Part shown: positions 34,019 through 42,543 of the stretch, piece by piece
Numbering within the stretch: position 1 is the stretch's first letter
How the letters are laid out: each line of letters opens with the position of its first letter
Source: Lachnospiraceae bacterium 10-1
Lineage (GTDB): Bacteria; Bacillota; Clostridia; Lachnospirales; Lachnospiraceae
Direction: 5' to 3'
NCBI GenBank assembly: GCA_000403495.2
Contig: KE159820.1
Location: forward strand, 95,563-159,562
DNA: 64,000 nucleotides
Position numbers and translations under genes: made by a program
The notes under the pieces: model-generated
Seen by the model: only the letters and a program-made list of their open reading frames with translations
What the model was told of the DNA's origin: nothing
The model's database searches: none

Positions 34019-34582
34019 CTATTCATGCACCGCAATTCCATCCATCAAAATTCCCACCACTTCATCCAAAGCTTCCGCATAGGATATTTGATGGCAAATC
34101 AAAATATCTCTCTGAAAAAATTCTTCCAGGGCTGCTTCCAGCATCGTCTTTAGTATGGGAATTTTAACGTGCCTGACCACTCCCTCCTCCATTCCCTTTT
34201 CTAATAACTGAATGGTAGACTCCCATCCTGTTTCCAGCCGCTTCTCTACCTGTGCATAAATTTCCGGATATTTTTCTTTTAATGTATAAAACTGCCTGAA
34301 ATCTATATCTTTATATGCATCCGGCATAACGCCAAGAATAGCGCGTATTTTTTCTATCGTGGTCAAATCAGTTTTTTCCACAATCTGCCTCTCACATTCC
34401 TTGATGGAATCAAACAAATAATCTACCATAGCCAGAAATAACGCTTCCTTATCCTGAAAAACCGTATAAATGGTTTTTTTGCTTATTCCAAGAATCTTTG
34501 CTATATCGTCCATAGTAAATTTTAATCCCTTTTGCCGAAATGCCTGTAAAGCACCTTCCAAAATAGTTATCTTTAAATTCAT
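34019..34582 (-). CDS. TetR-family transcriptional regulator
   Basis: A 187-residue repressor with the N-terminal TetR helix-turn-helix (ILEGALQAFRQKGLKFTMDDIAKILGISKKTIYTVFQDKEALFLAMV) and a helical ligand domain. I choose ATG 34582 over 34642: the longer form would start at the transcription start itself and would translate the operator. It is encoded 43 bases upstream of the GH2 gene on the same strand and probably controls the galactoside operon. TetR regulators of sugar operons are less common than LacI or AraC ones, so the inducer is open. Confidence 0.87.
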   Translation of the reverse strand: MNLKITILEGALQAFRQKGLKFTMDDIAKILGISKKTIYTVFQDKEALFLAMVDYLFDSIKECERQIVEKTDLTTIEKIRAILGVMPDAYKDIDFRQFYTLKEKYPEIYAQVEKRLETGWESTIQLLEKGMEEGVVRHVKIPILKTMLEAALEEFFQRDILICHQISYAEALDEVVGILMDGIAVHE

Positions 34583-34612
34583 CTCTACCCCACAGTCTTT
34601 TATGTTTTTAAT

Positions 34613-34672
34613 GGAAACTGTTTTTGTATTTTCAGTTTCCATTATTGTAGCATAACAAATTATTTTTTACAA
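34613..34672 (-). promoter_or_regulatory. Promoter and inverted-repeat operator of the tetR gene
   Basis: On the minus strand TTGTAA (34667-34672) is 17 bases from TACAAT (34644-34649). Immediately downstream lies the inverted repeat GGAAACTG...CAGTTTCC (34613-34620 with 34633-34640), over the expected transcription start. This is a good site for autorepression. Confidence 0.65.
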
Positions 34673-34730
34673 ACTATTCTTATGACAAAACATTGTAAGT
34701 CACTTTGTGATCTATTTTCACGTTAAAAAA

Positions 34731-36626
34731 GCATGGGGCTGTCGCACTAAGTGATTAGTGCGCAGCTCCTTTTCTGTGCAAAAAATAACTGCCAGACCTC
34801 GAAAGAATCCGGCAGTTGGTGTAAAATTAATGTATGACCAAACACATTAACTTACAGAAAAATTATAGTCTAAATCAGGGCGGATATCAATTAAAACTTC
34901 CGCTAAATATTGAAACAATCATCCCGGAAGATGATTCTGTGCGGTTACTGAGTCAGTTTGTGGAGGAAATGGATTTGACTGACTTATATTCTACTTATGA
35001 AAGAATAAATTCCGTATCGCCAAGAACCCTTCTAAAGATTGTGCTTTACTCTTACATGAACGGGGATTATTCCTCCCGTTCCATGGAGCTTAACTGTAAA
35101 AGGGATATCAATTTTATGTTTCTTTTGGAAGGCGCACCTGTTCCTGACCATGCAACATTTGCAAGATTCCGAAGCATTCATTTTGCGCCCTGTTCCAAGC
35201 GGATTCTTGCGGAAATGTCCAATACACTTTTTGACCTTGGCGAGATTTCAGGCGAGACCATTTTCATCGATGGTACAAAAATCGAAGCCAGCGCAAATAA
35301 ATATACTTTTGTCTGGAAGAAAGCCGTGACAAAGAATCAGGCGAAGCTTCTGATAAAACTTGCAGATTTTGTTGCGGAATGTGAACAGCTTTATGGGCTA
35401 AAGATTGTTTACAGGGATACTGTAAAGATGAAACATGTAAAGAAGCTGCGCAGGAAACTTTATGCCCTCAAGCAAAGTGAAAATGTAGTTTTTGTGCATG
35501 GCATTGGAAAAAGAAAAACACCACTTCAAAAGAGCATTGAAACTCTCGAAGCTTATCTGTGCAAGCTCAAAGAATACAATCAAAAGATTCATATCTGCGG
35601 GGAACGAAACAGCTATTCCAAAACGGATCATGATGCTGCGTTTATGCGGATGAAAGAAGATGCCATGGGCAACGGACAGTTAAAACCTGCCTACAACCTC
35701 CAGCATGGTGTGGATTCCGAATATATCACATGGCTTTCCGTCGGACCGCAGCCAACCGACACTACAACCCTGATACCATTTTTGAAAGATGCCGGAGAAC
35801 ATCTGAAATTCAAATATAAAAATATAACCGCTGATGCCGGATATGAAAGTGAAGAAAACTACCTGTTTCTTGAATCAAACGGACAGCTTTCTTATATAAA
35901 GCCTTCGAACTACGAGATTTCCAAAACCCGTAAGTATAAAAATGATATCGGAAAAGCCGAAAATATGGAGTATGATTCCGAGTCAGACAGCTATACCTGT
36001 AGAAACAGTAAAAAGCTGACGACAGACCATGTCAGACATTCCAAAAGCAAAACAGGCTATGTAAGTGAAAAAACGGTTTATAAATGTGAGGATTGCAGCG
36101 GATGCCCTTACAAAAGTGACTGTATCAAAGGTAACAATTGCAAAACACCTATGGAAGAAAGGACAAAGACGCTTCAGGTTGCAAAAACATTTCTGAAGTA
36201 CAGGAAAGAAGATCTGGAACGGATTCTTTCGGATGAAGGCATACTTTTGAGGACAAATCGGAGTATTCAGGCAGAGGGTTCTTTTGGGGATTTAAAACAG
36301 GATATGCAGTTTAGGAGATACTTAAGCAAAGGGACATCAAATGTGCTTGCAGAAAGCACACTGCTTGCCATGGCGCAGAATATGAATAAACTTCATAATA
36401 AGATTCAAAAAGGCAGGACCGGAACACATTTGTTTCCTGTGAAAAGTGCCTGATTTTTCATATCTTAAAGCAAACTTTCAAGCTGTGGGAAATGGCTTAT
36501 TAAAGTATGCTCTTTTTACAGAATAACAGAACAATCCAAAGCTTTTTCCTGAAAGTACATATAAAAACAGCAAAAATGAAGCTGACGCTTCACGAATTTT
36601 CCTTCATTAAAGCGACAGCCCCATGC
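34731..36626 (+). mobile_element. IS1182-family insertion sequence, complete
   Basis: About 1.9 kb. The ends are a perfect 15-base inverted repeat, GCATGGGGCTGTCGC at 34731-34745 and its complement at 36612-36626. One intact transposase gene lies inside. Just inside the left end is a small hairpin (GCACTAA/TTAGTGC, 34744-34761). I see no clear target duplication, which may mean decay or a rearranged end. The element lies between the tetR promoter and the glycerate kinase gene and does not break an obvious gene. Confidence 0.88.
34834..36453 (+). CDS. IS1182-family transposase
   Basis: A 539-residue transposase. The N-terminal domain (DDSVRLLSQFVEEMDL, then PRTLLKIVLYSYMNGDYSSRSME, then PDHATFARFRS) is typical of IS1182. 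The first catalytic aspartate is in FIDGTKIEASANKYTFVWKK, the second in ITADAGYESEENY, and the last glutamate in IQAEGSFGDLKQD. A cysteine cluster (CEDCSGCPYKSDC) lies before the last motif, as in the family. The reading frame is intact. Confidence 0.93.
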   Translation: MTKHINLQKNYSLNQGGYQLKLPLNIETIIPEDDSVRLLSQFVEEMDLTDLYSTYERINSVSPRTLLKIVLYSYMNGDYSSRSMELNCKRDINFMFLLEGAPVPDHATFARFRSIHFAPCSKRILAEMSNTLFDLGEISGETIFIDGTKIEASANKYTFVWKKAVTKNQAKLLIKLADFVAECEQLYGLKIVYRDTVKMKHVKKLRRKLYALKQSENVVFVHGIGKRKTPLQKSIETLEAYLCKLKEYNQKIHICGERNSYSKTDHDAAFMRMKEDAMGNGQLKPAYNLQHGVDSEYITWLSVGPQPTDTTTLIPFLKDAGEHLKFKYKNITADAGYESEENYLFLESNGQLSYIKPSNYEISKTRKYKNDIGKAENMEYDSESDSYTCRNSKKLTTDHVRHSKSKTGYVSEKTVYKCEDCSGCPYKSDCIKGNNCKTPMEERTKTLQVAKTFLKYRKEDLERILSDEGILLRTNRSIQAEGSFGDLKQDMQFRRYLSKGTSNVLAESTLLAMAQNMNKLHNKIQKGRTGTHLFPVKSA

Positions 36627-36710
36627 ATTGATAACTTATTTTATAAATCAAACTCCTTAAGTAAATTTTCCTGACACTCCTCATCCTGCGCCGCCTTTTT
36701 CAATTTCGCT

Positions 36711-37856
36711 CTATAAACAAGTATGAATTTTAATTAATCGAAAAACCTGCTCCACCGTATCCGTCATATTTCTGACTGCATTCTCCTCCTTCATGGCTTC
36801 TTCCAAACTGACTGCCGATCTGATTATGGGAAAAAATGCATCTATTCCTGCATTGTTACAAAGTTCTGTCTCTGTTCCTACGCTTCCTGAAAATGCAAGT
36901 ACAGGCCTGCCATACTGTTTCGCCAGCTCCGCCACGCCCACAGGGGCTTTTCCCTGCATTGTCTGTCCATCCAGTCTGCCCTCTCCCGTAATGACATAAT
37001 CAGCATCCTTTATGTTTTCTGCCAGGTCAGTTTCTTCTAAAATAATTTTCACCCCTGATTCCAACGTCCCATTTAAAAATGCCTGAAATGCAAAACCCAA
37101 TCCTCCGGCAGCTCCCGCGCCGGGACAGAAATCATCCGCTTCCGGAAACCCTTCCTTTGCCACCCTGGCAAAATGCTTTAATCCTTTATCCATACGCTCT
37201 ACCATCTCAGGCGTGGCGCCTTTTTGCGGTCCGTAAACTGCACTTGCGCCTTTGGGGCCGCACAAAGGATTTCTCACATCGCAGGCTGCCCGAAAGGTAC
37301 AATCAGCAAGCTCCGGTATTACATCCCCGGCATGAATTCGAAAAATTTTCTCCAGCTCTCCACCGCCAAATCCAACCTGTTTTCCCTCTTTATCAAGTAT
37401 GGAAAAGCCTAAAGCCTGAAGCATGCCAATTCCCCCGTCATTGGTAGCACTGCCTCCAATTCCCACAATAAACTTCCGGCAGCCTTTTTCTATTCCATCC
37501 CGAATCATTTCTCCAACGCCATAGGTTGTAGACAGCAGGGGATTCCTTTTCTCCTCTGGAACCAGTACAAGACCTGCCGCAGCAGCCATCTCCATAACTG
37601 CTGTTTTATTATCCTCTAAAATACCATATTCGCATTCAAGGAGCTCTCCCAATGGCCCTGTCACAGGACAGCTCACCATCCTGCCGCCCATTCCCTGAAT
37701 CAATGCTTCTACCGTGCCTTCACCTCCGTCCGCCAAAGGAAAAACTTTCACCTGTGCATCCGGATATACCCGCCTGATCCCGGCTTTTACCGCCTCTCCT
37801 GCTTTCACAGAAGACATGCTTCCCTTAAAGGAATCTATCGCTGCCACGACTTTCAT
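36711..37856 (-). CDS. Glycerate kinase, type 1 (GarK/GlxK family)
   Basis: A 381-residue enzyme of normal family length. It has the N-terminal VAAIDSFKGSMSS, the glycine-rich FPLADGGEGTVEAL, GIGGSATNDGGIGMLQALG, and DYVITGEGRLDGQTMQGKAP. It phosphorylates D-glycerate with ATP to 2- or 3-phosphoglycerate depending on subfamily, feeding lower glycolysis. It stands alone beside the IS1182 element; no glyoxylate or glucarate genes are nearby. AAGGAG lies upstream of the ATG. Confidence 0.92.
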   Translation of the reverse strand: MKVVAAIDSFKGSMSSVKAGEAVKAGIRRVYPDAQVKVFPLADGGEGTVEALIQGMGGRMVSCPVTGPLGELLECEYGILEDNKTAVMEMAAAAGLVLVPEEKRNPLLSTTYGVGEMIRDGIEKGCRKFIVGIGGSATNDGGIGMLQALGFSILDKEGKQVGFGGGELEKIFRIHAGDVIPELADCTFRAACDVRNPLCGPKGASAVYGPQKGATPEMVERMDKGLKHFARVAKEGFPEADDFCPGAGAAGGLGFAFQAFLNGTLESGVKIILEETDLAENIKDADYVITGEGRLDGQTMQGKAPVGVAELAKQYGRPVLAFSGSVGTETELCNNAGIDAFFPIIRSAVSLEEAMKEENAVRNMTDTVEQVFRLIKIHTCL

Positions 37857-37897
37857 ATCAGTCTGCTCCTTTTTCTTAATTTTATAATAGCATTTTC

Positions 37898-39610
37898 TTA
37901 CCCGGAAGTTGTACTCTGCTCTAATTCCAGAAACACCGGTTCAACAAACTCCCCATTTTCCATAACACCAAAATGCAGGTGTGAGCCTGTTGAAGCACCA
38001 GTCTTTCCCACCTCGGCAATTTTCTGCCCCTGTTCCACCCACTCGCCTTCTTTCACAAGAATTTCTTTGCAGGCAGTGTAATAAGTATAAGCACCATTGA
38101 TCTGATGATATAACACTACATAATTTCCATCCTTCGCATCAAACCCGGTCTGATAAACCTCTCCTGCCTGAGCAGCAACAATATCCGCTCCTTCTTCCGC
38201 CACTAAATCCACCCCGTTATGCAAAATCGTTTCTCCTGTCACCGGATGGGTTCTGCTTCCATATCCATCTGATACTCTTGTATAGGAGGGACAGGGATTG
38301 CTATACATTAAAGCACCTTCGTCTGCATCTCCAAGCTGCTGTGCTTCCAACAATTGCTCCTGCAGCCGCTGTTCCATTTCCTGAATCTGCTGCTGTGTTT
38401 CTAAAAGCTGCTCTTCCTTTTCCAGAAGGCTGTATTCCATCTCCTTCATATACTGCTCTGTCTCCTGAAGTTCCTTCTCTCTATCTGACAATATTACTGC
38501 TTCAACTTCTGACACTTCATCCCTGCTTTCATACTTACCCGGATTTTCAGATAAATCCGGTACCTCATCAATTTTTTGTGTTTTCCGGTCAGCTGCAGTA
38601 AATGTAACTGCCACCAATGCCATAGTTACAAGTAATACCCCGCCTGCCACAATATATATCCTTTTAGATTTATTTGCAATTCTTCCCACTCTCTGCCTGA
38701 TTCCTTTCTCACCACCGCTCATTGTAGATGCAATCCCCATTTTGCTTCTTTCAGAAGAATAGCCTGTAATCAGCCCAACCAGTGTTCTGCCATAGGCAAA
38801 CCTTTCTTCTTCTCCCAAAAGACGGATTGCCGCTTCATCACAGGCCAGTTCACTATCCTGTTTGGATGCATAAGCCGCTGCCCACACAAGAGGATGGAAC
38901 CAATACACTGCAATGAGGCAGCATCTTACTATCACCCATAAATAGTCCAAATGCCGATAATGACAATATTCATGTGCCAGAATATGGGTAAGCTGTCTTT
39001 CCTTTTCCGCCATTTCCTGCGTAAGATAAACATTCCGCCCTGACAAACAGGGAGAAGGCAGTCCTTCTACTGTATAAACCTTTAAGATCTTAGAATAAGG
39101 ATTTCCTGTTATTAACTTCTTTCTGTTTTTCCGTAAATACTTTTTCCATTTTATCTGATAAAAAAGCATATAACCGCCGGCCACAACCACACCGGCTAAC
39201 CAGATTAATAGCAAATATCCTGTCATTTTGTGCCGCACCTGCTGCCTTGTTTTTATCGGATTATCTGTAATATTTGGCATCTGTTCATATACCTGCTCAT
39301 TCGTTTCGGCCACATACCCGTTTGCCTGCTGAATATCCAGCTCCAGGTCTTCTGCCTGATTATCCTGCTGTAACATTTGGCTTCGATTTTCTTCATTTAC
39401 TTCCTGCAGGTATTCAATGACGCCTTTCTCAGGAAACAGGTTCATTACACTGACAGAACTGTCCCAAAGAGGAAACGGAAGCATAAGCCGCAGCACTATC
39501 GGCAACCACAGCATATATTGCAAAAGCGGACTGATCTTTTCCTTTACCAGATGCCGAATCAACAAAATTGACAAAATCAATACAGACGAGCTTATTAATA
39601 AATCTCTCAC
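37898..39610 (-). CDS. BlaR1/MecR1-type M56 protease fused to an M23 domain
   Basis: A 570-residue membrane protein. The N-terminal part has M56 helices and the cytosolic zinc protease motif HEYCHYRH with a downstream SELACDEAA. After a membrane segment (about 310-330) comes a glutamate/glutamine-rich coiled coil (about 370-430), then an extracellular M23-type peptidoglycan peptidase domain (HNGVD and SHLHFGV). In BlaR1 the external domain is a penicillin-binding sensor; here M23 replaces it. The usual YxH loop of M23 reads YTAC, so the catalytic histidine seems lost. It overlaps blaI by four bases. Confidence 0.88.
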   Translation of the reverse strand: MRDLLISSSVLILSILLIRHLVKEKISPLLQYMLWLPIVLRLMLPFPLWDSSVSVMNLFPEKGVIEYLQEVNEENRSQMLQQDNQAEDLELDIQQANGYVAETNEQVYEQMPNITDNPIKTRQQVRHKMTGYLLLIWLAGVVVAGGYMLFYQIKWKKYLRKNRKKLITGNPYSKILKVYTVEGLPSPCLSGRNVYLTQEMAEKERQLTHILAHEYCHYRHLDYLWVIVRCCLIAVYWFHPLVWAAAYASKQDSELACDEAAIRLLGEEERFAYGRTLVGLITGYSSERSKMGIASTMSGGEKGIRQRVGRIANKSKRIYIVAGGVLLVTMALVAVTFTAADRKTQKIDEVPDLSENPGKYESRDEVSEVEAVILSDREKELQETEQYMKEMEYSLLEKEEQLLETQQQIQEMEQRLQEQLLEAQQLGDADEGALMYSNPCPSYTRVSDGYGSRTHPVTGETILHNGVDLVAEEGADIVAAQAGEVYQTGFDAKDGNYVVLYHQINGAYTYYTACKEILVKEGEWVEQGQKIAEVGKTGASTGSHLHFGVMENGEFVEPVFLELEQSTTSG

Positions 39611-39999
39611 TTTTCTTTTGTTTCCTCCTCTGCTTTTTTCAAAATATCATATAATTCATCAATTTCACTTTTAGAAAGTACTTTTTTTTCCACCATTGTA
39701 TTGAGCATCAGCCCCATCCGCCCATCAAATACTTTATGCAAAAATTCCTCTGTTTCCTGTAAGACAACTTCTTCCTTTTTAATGTCCGGATAATATAACT
39801 TTGCCCGCCCTCCTTCTTCATAATGAATCGCTTCCTTTTCCTCCATCCGTTTCAAAAAAGTCATTACCGTATGTTTTGTCCATCCAGTGGTTTCTTTTAG
39901 CAAATTGGTAATCTGCATCATTGTTTTGGGAGATTCCTCCCATAACAGCTTCATTACCTTCCATTCCGCTTCTGATAATTTAATTTTATTTGTACTCAT
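39607..39999 (-). CDS. BlaI/MecI/CopY-family repressor
   Basis: A 130-residue winged-helix repressor: KLSEAEWKVMKLLWEESPKTMMQITNLLKETTGWTKHTVMTFLKRMEEKEAI, then a C-terminal dimer and cleavage region. In the family it represses its own operon until the M56 partner triggers its cleavage; the partner gene overlaps it (ATGA). I start at ATG 39999; an upstream GTG in frame has no ribosome site. The promoter at 40077-40105 sits inside a large inverted repeat. Confidence 0.92.
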   Translation of the reverse strand: MSTNKIKLSEAEWKVMKLLWEESPKTMMQITNLLKETTGWTKHTVMTFLKRMEEKEAIHYEEGGRAKLYYPDIKKEEVVLQETEEFLHKVFDGRMGLMLNTMVEKKVLSKSEIDELYDILKKAEEETKEK

Positions 40000-40050
40000 A
40001 TATTGTTCTTTCCTCCAACTCACTTAAATCACCATATTTACATATAAATA

Positions 40051-40112
40051 GATACGGTTGACAAATACCTACCTATAGTGTAATCTTTTGGTAGTCACTT
40101 GTCAACCGTATC
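40051..40112 (-). promoter_or_regulatory. Promoter of the blaI-type operon within a 14-base inverted repeat
   Basis: GATACGGTTGACAA (40051-40064) and its exact complement (40099-40112) flank a core that also contains CTACC/GGTAG arms. On the minus strand TTGACA (40100-40105) is 17 bases from TACACT (40077-40082). The repeat probably holds the repressor operator; it has no T-run, so it is not a terminator of the upstream amylase gene. Confidence 0.6.
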
Positions 40113-40146
40113 TTTCAGATATTTTTAAATAAACTTTCGATTCAAA

Positions 40147-42243
40147 TTACTCATATTTAAGCACAATTGCTGAAGTTTTTGGGAGATTCAATGTAATTTT
40201 CCCTGAGATAACCGGATACTCACGCGGTTCTGTGGAAAATCCTTCCGCTGTGGTAAGAATCAGGCTTCTTACAATGCTTTCTTTCGGAATTCCCAAATGC
40301 CAGATGGACAGTTCTCTTATCACTTCATGGTTATTGTTGTTTACTAAAACAACAATTGCAGATTTCCTGTTAAATCTTCCATAACTAATAATATTATAAT
40401 CCTTATCCACAAATTTAAGTGAACCCGTTAAAAGTTCCTGATTTTCCTTATGAATACGGATCATTTCTTTATGGAACCGTATCAGTTCCAAGTCTTCGTG
40501 TCCCCAGGGATAGGTTCTTCTATTATCAGGATCGGTAAACCCGCAAACTCCTGCCTCATCACCATAATAAATTGTAGGCGCTCCCGGCCACGTCATCTGC
40601 ATCACTACCGCTTCACGCATAACAGCCTTATCAATGCCTTCATCTGCGGCATGTGCACCCAAAGTATTGATTCTTCCTACCTTCCGGCTGGTTCTGGTCA
40701 GAAATCTGGAGTGATCGTGATTAGATAACTCATTCATTGCAATCTGAAGAGATGGCGTGGTAAAGCTTGCCATATGATGCATCATCGCTCCTACAAAGCT
40801 GTCTGCATTTCCATACATATCTTCCCGATAATCATCGCTGTGTTTCTGCATACCGGTCAAAAACCATGTGATTGGTTCCATAAATGCGTCATAATTCATT
40901 ACCGTATCCCATTCTTTTCCATTAAGCCAGCTCCTGCTGCTGCCATAATGTTCTGCCAGTACAATTGCTTCGGGATTGGCATTCTTTACCACCTTTCGAA
41001 ATACTTTCCAAAAATAATGGTTAAACCCGGGTGTATGCCCTAAATCTGCCGCCACATCCAAACGCCACCCATCTACATTGTATGGAGGCGACACCCATTT
41101 GGCTGCTATACGCATCACATAGTCAAAAAGGTCTTTAGATTTTTCAAAATTTAATTTTGGAAGAGTGTCATGCCCCCACCAGCCATCATAGGTTGTGTTA
41201 TAAGGCCAGGCTTCCTCATTATGAAAATCAAAATAATCGGAATAAGGACTTTCCTTACAAATATGCGCACCTTTTTCATAGCCTTCCGCATTTTCATAAA
41301 TTCTTTCTCTGTCCATCCATTTATTAAAAGAGCCGCAATGATTAAACACACCGTCTAATATTACCTTCATGCCTCTTCTATGTGCTTCTTCTACCACCTT
41401 TGCAAACAGCTCATTGCTGGCATCCAAATTCTTTTTATTGGTAACCCTGTTAATATACTTTGATGCAAATCTGTTTTCCTTCCGGTCATGAGAAAGAAGC
41501 TCACCCCCATCGCTTACAATTTTTCCAAAATGAGGATCAATATTATCGTAATCCTGAATATCATATTTATGATTAGAAGGCGAAACAAATAAAGGATTAA
41601 AATAAATCACATCAATCCCCAAATCCTGAAGATAATCCATTTTATCCAAAACACCCTGTAAGTCTCCGCCGTAAAATTCCCTGACTCCCATAGCCGCAGG
41701 ATATTTATTCCAATCCTCCACCCTTACCGTCTTATCACCGATATATTCATACTCGGATGTAAGCACATCATTGGAAGGATCCCCATTATAAAAACGATCC
41801 ACATAAATCTGGTACATCACAGCACCCTTTGCCCATTTGGGCGTCTTAAATCCGGGAATTACCCGAAATGCATATTCAGGCAGCGTCTCCTGCACCACGC
41901 CGCGGGTATCGTAAAGGCAGGTAATTTTACCCACTCTGACTTCAAAATAATAAGAAAATTCTTCTGCACCTAATTCCGCCTCGCAGGCAAAATAATCAAA
42001 ATATTCGTCATGACTTTCTTTCTTCATAAAATACCGGTTTTTATGACTGATCATAATTACCCTGTCAACATTATTAGCCGCTGAACGAAATCTAATTGTG
42101 ACCTTTGAATAAGGATTTGGCTCAGCAGGAGACAAATAATCCTCCGTAGTGTCGCTAAATAAAGCTTTTCGATTAAAAACAGGCCGCATGCTTGATATAT
42201 ACTGACTGTTCTGTTCTGCTTTTATTAATCGATCAAAATCCAT
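40147..42243 (-). CDS. GH13 alpha-amylase family enzyme (neopullulanase-like)
   Basis: A 698-residue enzyme. An N-terminal beta domain (about 1-125) is followed by a GH13 barrel: VIYFNPLFVSPSNHKYD, DGVFNHCG, the nucleophile motif DGWRLDVA, acid/base VLAEHYG, and NELSNHDHSR with the third acid. No signal peptide, so it should act in the cytosol on maltodextrin or glycogen. I start at ATG 42243; the in-frame ATG at 42279 is directly next to the -10 box. Exact specificity within GH13 is not resolved. Confidence 0.9.
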   Translation of the reverse strand: MDFDRLIKAEQNSQYISSMRPVFNRKALFSDTTEDYLSPAEPNPYSKVTIRFRSAANNVDRVIMISHKNRYFMKKESHDEYFDYFACEAELGAEEFSYYFEVRVGKITCLYDTRGVVQETLPEYAFRVIPGFKTPKWAKGAVMYQIYVDRFYNGDPSNDVLTSEYEYIGDKTVRVEDWNKYPAAMGVREFYGGDLQGVLDKMDYLQDLGIDVIYFNPLFVSPSNHKYDIQDYDNIDPHFGKIVSDGGELLSHDRKENRFASKYINRVTNKKNLDASNELFAKVVEEAHRRGMKVILDGVFNHCGSFNKWMDRERIYENAEGYEKGAHICKESPYSDYFDFHNEEAWPYNTTYDGWWGHDTLPKLNFEKSKDLFDYVMRIAAKWVSPPYNVDGWRLDVAADLGHTPGFNHYFWKVFRKVVKNANPEAIVLAEHYGSSRSWLNGKEWDTVMNYDAFMEPITWFLTGMQKHSDDYREDMYGNADSFVGAMMHHMASFTTPSLQIAMNELSNHDHSRFLTRTSRKVGRINTLGAHAADEGIDKAVMREAVVMQMTWPGAPTIYYGDEAGVCGFTDPDNRRTYPWGHEDLELIRFHKEMIRIHKENQELLTGSLKFVDKDYNIISYGRFNRKSAIVVLVNNNNHEVIRELSIWHLGIPKESIVRSLILTTAEGFSTEPREYPVISGKITLNLPKTSAIVLKYE

Positions 42244-42285
42244 ATGTAATTTACTCCGTTTCCATAAAATACAATTCATGTATAT

Positions 42286-42312
42286 ATTATACTATACCCC
42301 ATACTTTATCAA
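42286..42312 (-). promoter_or_regulatory. Possible promoter of the GH13 gene
   Basis: TATAAT (42286-42291) has TTGATA (42307-42312) upstream on the minus strand with a short, 15-base spacer. The spacer contains ATGGGGTATA, a motif that recurs twice more in this intergenic region. Confidence 0.4.
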
Positions 42313-42475
42313 GGTATTCTGCACAGACTGAATGTTGTTGCAAAAACCGCAGTAAAAAAGACAGTAACACGTTACTGTCCTTTTTAGAGAAGGTATTTCT
42401 TTCTTATGGGGTATAGCAAAAAACTATATAATGTATTGGGGGGGGTTACAAGTAGTATAATAGCATACACCCCAT
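42293..42475. repeat. Three ATGGGGT(A/G)TA motifs in the GH13-ftsH gap
   Basis: ATGGGGTATA is on the minus strand at 42293-42302 and on the plus strand at 42406-42415; ATGGGGTGTA is on the minus strand at 42466-42475. Each is followed by A/T-rich, promoter-like sequence. A run of eight G lies at 42438-42445. Apart from these and the terminator, I see no gene in 42244-42543. Confidence 0.5.
42355..42385. terminator. Terminator downstream of ftsH
   Basis: GACAGTA (42360-42366) and TACTGTC (42373-42379), extendable by two pairs, form a hairpin with T-runs on both strands (TTTTT on plus, TTTTTT on minus). It should end the long hup-to-ftsH gene run on the minus strand. Confidence 0.8.
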
Positions 42476-42543
42476 TTTACGTAAATACTCACGATTCATA
42501 AATATTACAATTTTTATCTTATATTTTTGTGCAATATATACAA

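Noticed and set aside
36640..36705. A short open stretch after glycerate kinase reading like a charged C-terminus (KLKKAAQDEECQENLL)
   Set aside because: It has no start codon, is preceded by a stop in frame, and glycerate kinase is already full length; too short to call a pseudogene.
40051..40112. The large inverted repeat as a terminator of the amylase gene
   Set aside because: No T-run follows on the minus strand, and consensus promoter boxes with a 17-base spacer lie within it.
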